The notes beneath the pieces were generated by a model that made no database searches, was not told the origin of the DNA, and was given only the letters and a program-made list of their open reading frames with translations. From positions 1 to 17,901 of the forward strand of contig CAXAKE010000045.1 of the NCBI GenBank assembly GCA_963969345.1: 17,901 nucleotides of DNA. The letters are read 5' to 3'. Every line of letters begins with the position of its first letter. Position 1 is the stretch's first letter. Shown here piece by piece: positions 1 to 9,300 of the stretch. The DNA comes from Turbatrix aceti (lineage: Eukaryota; Nematoda; Chromadorea; Rhabditida; Panagrolaimidae). A program made the translations under genes and the position numbers.

Positions 1-887
1 TCAAGTGTGTGTACATGTACGCTTCGCTCCTCTCCGCGCGCCGTGCTCGACAGCTGCTGCCCGCGCGCGCGGGATCGCCAGCCGAGTCGGCATCCATCCA
101 TCCATCGGCAGGGTCAGCAAACTAAACCACCCCTCCGTAAAGTGAAATAAAAAAAAACCAACCAACGAACCTGGCAAGTAAGTAGCACGGAAGAAAAGGC
201 GCCAAAACAGAGATCCGTGGCTGCTTGCTGGGCTTTTCCCGCCACTTTGCATCAACGCTTCAATGCCGATTTGACCAGGTTTTGCAGGTCTCGAACGAAC
301 ATCCAAGCAAGCAAGGAAGACATTTTTAGGTAAACAAAGAAGCATCGAAAAGTGCAGTTTTGAGCGAAAAAGACAGAAAACTGATCGCAGTGAAAAAAGC
401 GTTGCGAGATACGGATATTACTTTTTTTTACGGTGGAAAAACGTTACTCAAGTAAGTTTTTGAGAACGAAAAAATATTACTCGAAGTAACATTCTTTGAT
501 GAAAAAGTATTACTTTTTGTTTCGTATCCTAAAACGAAACTTTTTTTGCGCCCCATTCAACCCATCATCATCAGTCTAAATAGTTTTCAGAAGTGCTTTT
601 TATGGTGCCGCTAGTAGAAGCACAACTTATCGCAAAGGAATCATCGTGAAATCAATTCAAACGGTACAGTATCTATACATGAGGATCGTTTGGACGAACG
701 AGGACCCGATCTCTCTCAAGATCGATCCCCCAGCAGGTGTCTGTGTGTGGACGGGGAAGGAAGGGGTTATACAACAATTGTGTAGGGAGGTAGATCAAGC
801 AGGGGGATTCAAAAAGATTCGCATTCAAAAATTAACAAACATAATTAAGGAACAAAAAAATGAATATTGATTAAAAAAAAGAAAAGT
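1..887. other. AT-rich flank left of H1, mostly non-coding
   Basis: No recognisable gene. The stretch contains a short (CATC)4 run at 91-106, CG-rich patches near 60-72, and T/A homopolymers around 420-545. Two small inverted repeats with TTACT/AGTAA arms lie at 444-455 and 477-489. The part next to 888 is the 3' side of the minus-strand H1 gene. I see no histone-type 3' stem-loop there and no AATAAA on the minus strand within about 250 bases, so the H1 mRNA 3' end cannot be placed. The minus-strand frame at 1-345 is low-complexity and looks like chance. Confidence 0.6.
330..870 (+). other. Weak candidate: last two exons of an unrecognised plus-strand gene
   Basis: A GTAAGT donor-like site at 452-457 and a TTTTCAG acceptor at 584-590 would define a 139-base intron. 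Splicing it joins an open frame starting after a TTTTTAG acceptor-like site (323-329) to an open frame ending in TGA at 868-870, giving about 133 codons with no stop. There is no in-frame ATG in the first segment, so the 5' end would lie outside the window. I recognise no domain; the predicted C-terminus is Lys/Ile-rich. The frame would stop 17 bases from the convergent H1 gene. This may well be chance, because open frames of this size are common. Confidence 0.12.
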
Positions 888-1577
888 TTACTTGGATGCC
901 TTCGCGGCCTTCTTGGGTGCAGCGGCTTTCTTCGGGGCAGCGGCCTTCTTGGGCTTGGGGGCAGCCTTCGCCTTGGCAGCAGCGGGCTTGGCAGCGACCT
1001 TCTTCACCACCTTCTTGGGCGCAGCGGCCTTCTTGGGAGCGGCGGCCTTCTTGGGGGCAGCAGCCTTTTTGGGGGCAGCGGCCTTCTTGGGCTTGGCAGC
1101 AGCGGCGGAAGCGGGCTTGGGTGCAGAGGCCTTCTTGGGGGCAGCGGCCTTCTTCGGCTTCGACGCAGCCTTGGGCTTGGCAGCGGCCTTTGGCTTGGAA
1201 ACCTTGGGCTTGGCGGCGGCGGGCTTCTTGTCTCCCAGACGGAAAGATCCAGAAGCACCGTTGCCCTTGACCTGCTTGAGGGTGCCGTTGACGACGCCAC
1301 GCTTGAGGGCTTGGCGGATGTGGGCGTTGACGGGGATGAGGTTTTCACCGACCTTGTAGTGCGTGACGATGTATTTGAGGATAGCGGCACGCGATGAGCC
1401 CTTGCGTTCCTTGAGCTCGGCAATGGCCTTACGGATCATTTCGCCGTAGACGGGATGGACAGCGGGCTTGGGAGCGGCCTTCTTCTCGGCGGGGGCCTTC
1501 TTGACGGCCTTCGGCTTGACAGCCTTCGGCGAGGCAACGGGAGCAGCAGCGACTGGGGAAGCAACTTCGACGGACAT
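888..1577 (-). CDS. Linker histone H1
   Basis: Encodes a 229-residue linker histone that binds the nucleosome dyad and linker DNA and compacts chromatin in the nucleus. Residues 1-40 are an Ala/Lys/Pro-rich N-terminal tail. Residues 41-117 are the winged-helix globular domain (HPVYGEMIRKAIAELKERKG... through NAHIRQALKRGV to GNGASGSFRLGD). Residues 118-229 form a highly basic tail with seven AAAPKK units. The ATG at 1577 is chosen; the longer frame upstream has only a TTG. No intron is visible. The NAHIRQALKRGV helix resembles nematode H1 more than insect H1. No 3' stem-loop typical of replication-dependent histone mRNAs was seen, so it may be a polyadenylated replacement-type H1. The large open frames on the opposite strand are by-products of the GC-rich Lys/Ala repeats. 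Confidence 0.95.
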   Translation of the reverse strand: MSVEVASPVAAAPVASPKAVKPKAVKKAPAEKKAAPKPAVHPVYGEMIRKAIAELKERKGSSRAAILKYIVTHYKVGENLIPVNAHIRQALKRGVVNGTLKQVKGNGASGSFRLGDKKPAAAKPKVSKPKAAAKPKAASKPKKAAAPKKASAPKPASAAAAKPKKAAAPKKAAAPKKAAAPKKAAAPKKVVKKVAAKPAAAKAKAAPKPKKAAAPKKAAAPKKAAKASK

Positions 1578-1918
1578 GTTGTTATTTTTTTGCAAAAAAA
1601 GCGTTGAGAGAGAACGAAAATTCGAACGACGAGTATGTAAACTGAAAAATGAAACAGAAATGATACGATGATCGTCCTATTACTCCCTCAGTTGGAGTTG
1701 TCCGCAAAACAAAACAAACGCGAAGAAACGGATGAAATACATGCATGCGTACTTATATGCAAAAAAAGCGCGAACACCAGCACTGGAAACAATAAACAAC
1801 AAAATCAGGAAGAAGAAAAAAAAAGAAAACGATCGACCAAAAATGCCATCCAAAACGAACCACGAATGAGAAAAGAAAGAAAAAAAATTTTTAGGAACGA
1901 GAATGAAAACGAAAAACT
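1578..1918 (-). other. Probable 5' UTR of H1
   Basis: This is the sequence between the predicted initiator (A at 1918) and the H1 ATG at 1577, about 341 bases. It is A/G-rich on the plus strand (long T/C tracts in the transcript). The open frames across it on both strands are low-complexity and match nothing I recognise. A spliced leader or an intron in the leader cannot be excluded. Confidence 0.5.
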
Positions 1919-1951
1919 GATGCGTTCGATTGTTTGTCGGGGTCTTTTATA
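1915..1951 (-). promoter_or_regulatory. H1 core promoter: TATA box and initiator
   Basis: On the minus strand TATAAAA (1951 down to 1945) is followed by TCAGTT (1920 down to 1915), the consensus animal initiator. The first T of the TATA box lies 33 bases upstream of the initiator A at 1918, close to the usual 31. This is a standard RNA polymerase II layout for histone genes. Confidence 0.6.
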
Positions 1952-2229
1952 CAAGGTCTCAACACGGCTGCCTAACTGTAGAACAGACGTACGAATATGC
2001 GCGCGCGCGCGGGCTCGAACGCGTACACACAATTATACCAGTGCGTAACACGGATACACTCCAAAGAGGCGTGGCATTCAAACGAGAGGACTCTCTAACA
2101 CAACCGCGGTGGGATGCAGAGCGAGGAACGCAAAAATTCACTAACATGCGAAAACTGACTTCACCTCGGCTCGGTTATCAATTCCTCTCGCGGAGAGTTT
2201 GGCATAACTTTGTAGGTGCTATACTTTTT

Positions 2230-2277
2230 TGAAATCCTGACACTCTGGGGCATCAAATGGTGTACAAATTGGGGTAA
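2230..2277 (+). repeat. Diverged direct repeat, copy 1
   Basis: About 48 bases align with 2584-2632 at roughly 70 percent identity with one small gap, sharing the exact core ATCAAATGGT preceded by TCTGGG. The spacing is about 354 bases. It could be a fragment of an old interspersed repeat family; no terminal structure is visible. Confidence 0.4.
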
Positions 2278-2583
2278 TTAATAACGGTCAAAGGGGTGAA
2301 AAATGAAAAAGAAAGGCGTAAAAGTGAAAAATTTTCCAAAAAGGTACCTATTTGAAAGGATTCTGAATCCTGTGCGTTGTCAACCAAGTCGCGGTGGTAT
2401 ATGGTAGATAGCTGAGATTCCAGGGAATATTTTAAGGGTAAATACAAAAAATTTCATTGAGATTTGACAGAGTATGGAGTCAAAACATGGATCACAATTT
2501 AAAAAAGGAGACTACCCCCACGCTCAGTTTTTGGGCTGTCGTGAAAAATTTTTCAACTTAACTCCAGGCATGTTTTACCTCAA

Positions 2584-2632
2584 TGGATTCCTCAGAATCT
2601 GGGCTATCAAATGGTTCTACTTTTGACGGAAT
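2584..2632 (+). repeat. Diverged direct repeat, copy 2
   Basis: Partner of the copy at 2230-2277. It also contains GATTC-CTCA-GAATC, a small inverted repeat related to the palindrome at 2357-2371, which suggests one degraded repeat family across 2230-2640. Confidence 0.4.
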
Positions 2633-2808
2633 AGGCCCAAACAGGGATTTGTTAACGCGTATTACAGCTTTTTCCCTGCGCTATACTCGTCGCGAGATTT
2701 GTTTGACTGCGAACAAAAATTTTGTCTTTTTCCGTCTCTTTTTGCATCGGCGAGTTTTTGTTGACGACGAAGAGAGTCAAAAAGGGAGACAGAACCTTTC
2801 AACTGCAA

Positions 2809-2813
2809 CTACC
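2809..2813. repeat. Target site duplication of element A, left copy (CTACC)
   Basis: CTACC directly abuts the TG end of the left LTR and is repeated exactly at 11645-11649 after the CA end of the right LTR. Five bases is typical for Ty3/gypsy integrases and shows that both outer ends of the element are original. Confidence 0.9.
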
Positions 2814-3341
2814 TGTTACGTCCTCGTGTTAGGTGAGCGTGTGTGCGTAATCGATCAATTCAAAGAGCAGGGTTTATCTCAAACTTGGGTAATTAAACCT
2901 CACGATATAAAAGATATACAAAAAAAAATAGGAACACGGTTAATACAATATATAAAAAAATAGTTCGAGCCACGGCGGGGGATGGAGAGGAGAAGGCAAA
3001 CAAAAGGCAACAAATAAAAAAAAGAAACGAAAAGAAACGAACGGGGAAAAGCGGAGGGGTTGAATTTGAATTCTGAGCCGGGAGGAGACACCGGCGCCCT
3101 TTATAAGTGTACGGAGCTGGAGCCGGGAAGGGCCTGGAGAAGTTAGCTTGGGGCGGTGTGAAGTTAGCTTGGGGGCGGTGTTGATGATGACGGCGCAGTG
3201 GTGGAATTTCCGGTGCGGCCGCAAAATACACCGCGCATTTCCCACTGCGTCACCGCGCATTTTCCCACTGCGTGGCGTGGGAGTGACGGAGTGACGACGG
3301 AACGTTGTTACGAGTGACGACGTAACGTTACAAACGTTACA
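2814..3341 (-). repeat. Element A 3' LTR
   Basis: 528 bp, with no difference that I can find from 11117-11644. On the minus strand it starts TGTAACG and ends ACGTAACA. From the promoter motifs, U3 would span 3341 to about 3075 and R/U5 3074 to 2814. U3 contains tandem repeats: about 21 bases at 3140-3160 and 3161-3182, and 22-23 bases at 3229-3250 and 3251-3273. It also holds a 10-base palindrome GTAACGTTAC at 3322-3331. No AATAAA is seen in R/U5 on the minus strand; the nearest variant is GATAAA at 2873-2878. The frames across the LTR are not convincing genes. Confidence 0.95.
3074..3105 (-). promoter_or_regulatory. Promoter motifs in element A 3' LTR
   Basis: TATAAA (3105 down to 3100) and an initiator-like TCAGAA with its A at 3074, exactly 31 bases apart, as in the 5' LTR. 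Transcripts starting here would run out of the element towards H1. Confidence 0.55.
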
Positions 3342-3353
3342 CCTTCCCCCTTT
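3342..3353 (-). other. Element A polypurine tract
   Basis: On the minus strand AAAGGGGGAAGG directly precedes the TG of the 3' LTR. This is the expected primer site for plus-strand DNA synthesis after RNase H cleavage. Confidence 0.85.
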
Positions 3354-3361
3354 GAAAAATT

Positions 3362-6300
3362 TTAAGCTCGGGGAGGGGGGGAATTGGCTTGGTCTTCGGG
3401 GATGACCGTTTTGCTGCCACCTGCCTGACTTCGTCGGGGTTGGATCCGACGTTGTTTGATTTGATCTATGTGGCAGCGGCGCAAGTTGCCGGATTCGTCG
3501 TATGCAACGTAGATGTTTTGACTTTCTTTGTTGCTTATTATTCCGGGCGTCCAGCCTTTGCCAATTTTGTTCTTTAACCAGACCTCTTGCTTGGGTTGAA
3601 ACAGGTCGTTGTCCGACGTTGTCGTTATCTTGCCAGCTGCTCGTTTCTCTTGAACCCACGACGAAAACGGGTGTGTTGGGTTTCTGCCAAAAAATCGGAT
3701 GCTGGGTGATGTGCGGGTTACCGAATGGGGCGTGGAGCGGTAGTCTTCGAGCCACCATTCAGCCGCCTCCTGGGCCGAGTTTGTGGATCCGCCCTGTAGA
3801 ATGGCCGTAACCGCTTCTTTGAAGGAACGTACCGCTCTTTCTGCTAGGCCATTCGATTGAGGGTGGTACGGGGGAGCGGTGAGGAGTTTCGTCCCCTTTT
3901 TCTTTAGAACTTCTTGTGTCTTTGCGGCGACGAATTGGGTGCCGTTATCCGTTACGAGCGTCTTCGGCCAACCGATAATGTTAAATATGGCCTGGAAGGC
4001 CTGAAGGGTTGCCTCGGCCGAGATGTTTTTCATCTTAACGATGAACGGGTACTTGGAATGAGCGTCTACGAGGACAAGCCAATGATGGCCCCAAATTGGC
4101 CCGGCGAAATCTGCATGGATTCTAGCAAGCGCTGTAGTTGCCTCGGGCCACTTATTTTCCTCCCGTTTTGACGCTGGATTGGGCTTTGCAGGTGCCACGA
4201 ATTGGCAAGCCGAGCACATGGCCGCTTTATCTTCGATATCCGTGGCCATGTGGGGCCACCATACCTTCTGCCTTGCCATTGCTTTCATTCTTGCTACTCC
4301 GGCGTGTGAACGATGCAATATCGACAGCGCGTCTGATATGTCTTGATCGAATAAGACTAACCGGCCTTCCTTGTAAAGCTTATTGTCTTCGACGGTGAGC
4401 ATGTTCCGAACCAACCAGAATGGTTTGAGTTCTAATGTGATTGGCTTTGTCCACTCGTCTCGCATCGCGTTGAGAACCGCTTTTTGTTGGGATCCTGTCG
4501 AGTGGCTAGTGGAATTCATGTCTAGCGCGGTTAAGTTGGTTCTGGCTGGCGAAATTCGTGAAAGTGAGTCAGCTAGCACATTTGTGTGGCCCGGCAAGTA
4601 TTCTGGCGTTATTGCAAAGTCTTGTATTGTTAACAGCCATCGATTGAGTCTGGTGGACTTTGATTTTTCCGTAGTAATGTGTGTCAAAGGGCGATGGTCC
4701 GTATACCAGTGGATTCGGGTACCGTATAAGAGTGGCCGAAAATGGTGAAGAGTGTCCACTAGTGCTAGAAGTTCTTTCTCGGTAGTTGCGTAGTTTCGTT
4801 CGGTTGTGCTAAATTGCCGAGAATGGTAGGCAACTGCGTGAGCGATTCCTTTTGCGTCCTTTTGCAAGACTGCTGCACCCAGGCCCATATCGGAAGCGTC
4901 GGTGTATACCTCAAACGGGTTGTTGTAATCTGGAGGAATTAGCGTTGGTTTCGCTGTCAGTTGTTTTATTAGTGTGAGGAATGCCGCTATGTGGATTTTG
5001 TTCCATTCGAAAGGGGTGGTCTTTTTGGTGAGGTTAACGAGGGGAGCTGCGATTTCTGCGAACCGCGGTATGAAACGGCGAAAAAAATTTGCCAGTCCAA
5101 GGAATCTTCGCACTTCTGTTGCTGACGAAGGTTGAGGATACTTCATGAGTGCTTCGGTGTGCGCCGTCGAGGGTGAGAATCCCTTTGAGTGGATCTCATG
5201 GCCCACGTATGTTATTGTATGCCGGCATAATTGACATTTATCAGGGTTTATCTTGAGTCCATGTTGAATTAGTCGTTGCCAGACTTTATCAAGATCTTGG
5301 ATATGACAGAGCGGGTCGGTTGCTTCGGTAAAGACTATGATATCATCGATGTATGCTAGAGCGATGTCCTCGAGTCCTTGTAATACCGTTGACATTACTC
5401 TGGAAAATATTGCGGGAGCCGTCTTGAGACCGAATGGCAAAGTTTTGTACTGATAGACTCCTGATTCCGTGACGATGCCGCACAACCAAGATGATTCTTC
5501 GGTCAATGGTATTTGGTGAAATCCGGAAGAAAGATCGATGACGGAATACCATCTTTTCTTTGCAGTTTTCTGCAGCAATGTTTCGATTCGAGGTAAAGGG
5601 AAAGGGTCGTCTTCGATGACGGAGTTTAGTCGCCGTAAGTCAGCGCATACTCTTGTTTTACCATTTGCTTTTGGTACTGCGACTATTCCGGACGTCCATG
5701 GGGTATTTGAGGGTTCTAGTGCCCCGATACTGAGCATGTCAGAAATGTATTGGTTGACGTCTTTTTGAAGCGTAGCGGCGACACGATATGGAGCCGTTTT
5801 GGTCGGTTTATTTGTCGTGACTCGGATTGGGGGAGCCACTATGTTGCATTTTCCGATGTCAAGGTTGTCGAGACTGAATACTTGAAAATTCTTGACGATG
5901 GTATTGGCTAGGGCTTTTTCTGCGTTTTCTGGCAACTGCGTCCTGGGCAGGACTAACTCGGTCATTTTGGTTGGTTTCAATGTTGGGTCGTCTTTGGTGG
6001 ATAAGAGGAAATCGATTTGTTGTTTGCCGACAAAGATTGTGCGTTTGTCATAGTCTACCGTGAGGGGTGGCATTTTGCACAGCAGGTTGCAACCGACAAT
6101 GAATTCGCTACAAGTCGTTTTGAGATTTGGGACAACGAGGGCAGTTGTTTTCCAGGTTCTTTTTCCAATTGTGGCAGAAAGTTCAACGTAACCCGTTGTC
6201 TTTGTCGGAGCGCTGGCCAGTCCATTCAAAGTTGGTGCTTCTCCTTCTGCTTGCATGATGGGAAGCCGTAGTTCCTCAGCTTTTGATTGACAAATAGCTG

Positions 6301-9300
6301 ACATTGCCGCGCCCGTGTCGATCATTGAGGTTGTGGCTGTATTTTCCAACAGCATCGGGATGATCAGGGTGTATCCAGTGGCATTGTTGGCGACGGCATT
6401 GAGTTCGACTGTGAAGCCTTCGCAAGGGGTAAAGAGTGGTATGGTAGGACCGTTTGTGATGGACAGTAGCATGCGGTCAAAGTCGAAAGTCATTTTTCGA
6501 AATCGCTGTAAGGCTGGTTCACCGAGGATAACTTGGGCGCATGATGACGGAGCCGTTTGCAGAATGATTAGAGGTATTGTAGTAAACCAATTACCAAAAT
6601 AAATGTTTACATTCGCCGTTCCGATAGCTGTTACACTGTTATTTAGCCCATAAACTTGTACTTCGGTTCGCAAGGGTTTGATCCTAATGTTTAACGATTT
6701 TGCTACGGCCTTCGAAATGAGGTTGAGCGTCGCTCCTGTGTCGAATAGTGCATCCACGGTTCGGCCGTTGATTCTGCCTTTAGCGTAAGCAAGGCTTCTA
6801 GGCAGTTGGACTACATGTTTACTTGTTTGAAGGTCGACGAGCCGGTAGTTTGGGGGCAATGGTGTAGGCGTTCTTTGAACAGGTCGGGTGAAGGCGGGTA
6901 AGTAAGCATTTACTAGTTGTTGAATAAGTGCATGTTGCGCGATAGTCGCGGTGACGTACAAACAGCACAATGTAGTCCAGAGCTCGAAGATGGTCGGCGT
7001 TCGAAGCCAGGGTGGCTTTATCATGTCTTCTACAAAGTCCTTCAGTTTTGGAGCCAGTTCTTCGACTGGAACATGTGGAAAAATTTCCTGTATTGCGGCT
7101 TTTGACAATATACTGGTGCTGGACATGTGTTGGTTTTCGAAGTTGTAGATTTCGGACCAATTTAGAAGTACTAGGTTGGGGACAGTAACGTCGATGTCTT
7201 GCCATTGCCATGCGTCTTCTCCGAAGAGTGGGATTTCTTGTATTTTGCTTGTATTTTTACGTGTTGGCTGTCCGCAATTGACTCTGTTCGCCGTAGGATG
7301 GATGATGTTTGTTACTTCGTCTAAGAATCCATCGCCTGTGTGGTTTTCTCGTGACCACTTGACCGGTAGTTTGTCGTAGCACTGTTGTAGATCTATAGTT
7401 TCATTGATCGTGACCGGAATGCATGTGCGAATTTGAAGAATGTCGGCAGCGACTAACTCTGCTTCGATTGCTGTGGTGTTAAGTAATTGTCTGGCTAGGA
7501 GAGTGGGATTAGCTGCTGCCAGGGTCATTATCGTTTCGGTGAGAAATTCGATTCTTTTGCAAGCCGCTTGTGCTGATGCCCAGAAGGACTGCTTCAACAT
7601 ATTTGACACGTCGGTTTTGACTGCTGTCAGCTCGGCTGCCAGTTGCGTGGAAGGTACCGGGCCGCTGTCCTGTCTTTTGCCTCGGCTTCTGGGTTCGGGA
7701 TCCTTGAGATCGTGGTATTGTGCTGCTTCTATCGCGAAGCCTTGGTCAGTGATGTAGAGTATTTTATGGCAGTTGAATACCCTCATGGTGTTTTGGAACG
7801 TCAGTGCTACCCCATGGCTTGATGACATCCATAAGCCTGGGGTGAAGCTGCCTGCGAATTGTCCCATGGTTACGTACCGGCAATTTTGTTCTTCAATGGC
7901 TTTCCAGATCAATATGTTCGCGTTATTGACTCTGCATTCCTCAGCGTGATAGTCGCATGGTTTTTCGGGATTCGGTTGAGCTAGTATGTTGTTTTCTCCG
8001 TATTTTGCGTAAACATAGGTGTCTGCCAGGGCACAGTTAGAAACCTCTTGGACTTCGGTTAGTAACCAGAGTGGCCACGGTCGTTGTGGTGTAGGTGTCG
8101 TGTTGTTTGTGGTCCAAGCGTGCGTCGTGTTGAAGAGACGGCCTGCGGGGCTTTCATGCAGTTTGATCATGTTTTCACAGTCCTTGACCGACAAGTTTTT
8201 CGGTTCTGTCGCTGTCGTTGATACTAGGGTTCCTAGGAACGTTCGCGACTGCGTAGATCGTGTCGTCCAACATGTGCAGTGTTGAGCTTTCGTTTTGTAC
8301 CTGATTGTGTTTGGTCGGTATATTGTTAATTCGTAGGACCGAGGGGTTATGTTTGTTAGCGGCGGTATTTTGCATCTCGCGGCGTGCGGCAACTTTACGA
8401 GTGTGTCAGGTGCGGTTGGTGGGCATATCATTTGTGCTGTCGTCCATAGAGGGAGCATCGCGATCAACAAAAACAAGTTTGCCCATGACCCACGAGGCGA
8501 GTACGTTGCCGTTCTGGGGTGGTCTGTGACAGGGGCTGCTTCCACTTCCTCAGCTTCATTGCTTGTCAGTTCCTCGGTTGTGTCAATAGCACTTTCGTTT
8601 ACATCAGCCTCATCTACGCATTGCCATACAGGAGCCGTTTCCATATTACCAACTCTTGCAAACCGGATTTGTGGTTGTTCGGCCCGTGGTTGTGCCTGTC
8701 CCTGGTGCCCATTGCGATGGCCGTGTGGTGCTGAAACTTGTTGTTGCTCGGTTTCGGCATTCCAATGTAGCCGTGGCGCGTATGCTGGGTTTCGAAACGC
8801 GTTAGGTTGGCGTTGCGTTGTCATATTGTTCCAGTACTGGCGAGGAGGTTGGAATTGGTTGTTCAGATGTTGCCCGTAGCCCCAGTGCTGACGCGATGCG
8901 TAGACCGGGGGTTCAAACGGCGGAGTTTGTCGTTGGTTTTGCCCATTATTCCAGTAGGGACGTGCCTGCGATTGGGCTGCCATCGGCGGCTGCTGTGAAT
9001 TGTATCCGGTTGGATATGTCGGGTTCGGATGATATGATCCTCGCGGCGGGTTTCCGAAAAAACTGTTCCGAGGTTTGTGTAGGTACTGGGGGTACCGCGT
9101 GCGAATATTGACGTTGGGGCAATCTCGGAGGAGATGCCCTGGTTGCTGACATGCATAGCAGGTGCGAGGTGTCGTCTGGTTAACTGCCATAACTTGCACG
9201 GTTAGTTCTTTTGGTTTGCAGCTTAACAATCGCTCTTGTCTCGTGGCAATTCTCTTGAGTTCCGCCACCGTGGATGGCATCTCGGCGTAAACAACGGATC

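Larger units (their letters stand above)
1952..2808. other. Intergenic region upstream of H1, no gene recognised
   Basis: The part nearest H1 would contain upstream regulatory sequence, including a CG alternating tract near 1999-2010. The rest is AT-rich with no protein I recognise; the small frames at 2253-2447 and 2583-2963 are low-complexity, and the second runs into the LTR. A near-perfect palindrome with 7-base arms (AGGATTC/GAATCCT) lies at 2357-2371. Two diverged repeat copies are listed separately. Confidence 0.6.

Noticed and set aside
867..1397. Large plus-strand frames across H1 (Gly/Leu- or Ala/Phe-rich)
   Set aside because: They are antisense shadows of the GC-rich Ala/Lys/Pro codons of H1; composition is extreme and no domain is visible.
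1668..2232. Frames on both strands upstream of H1
   Set aside because: Low-complexity Lys/Glu or Ser/Phe runs from purine-rich DNA; better explained as H1 leader and promoter.
2893..3231. 112-codon minus-strand frame present in both LTRs
   Set aside because: It straddles the predicted U3/R boundary, is Phe/Pro low-complexity and lacks any recognised domain.
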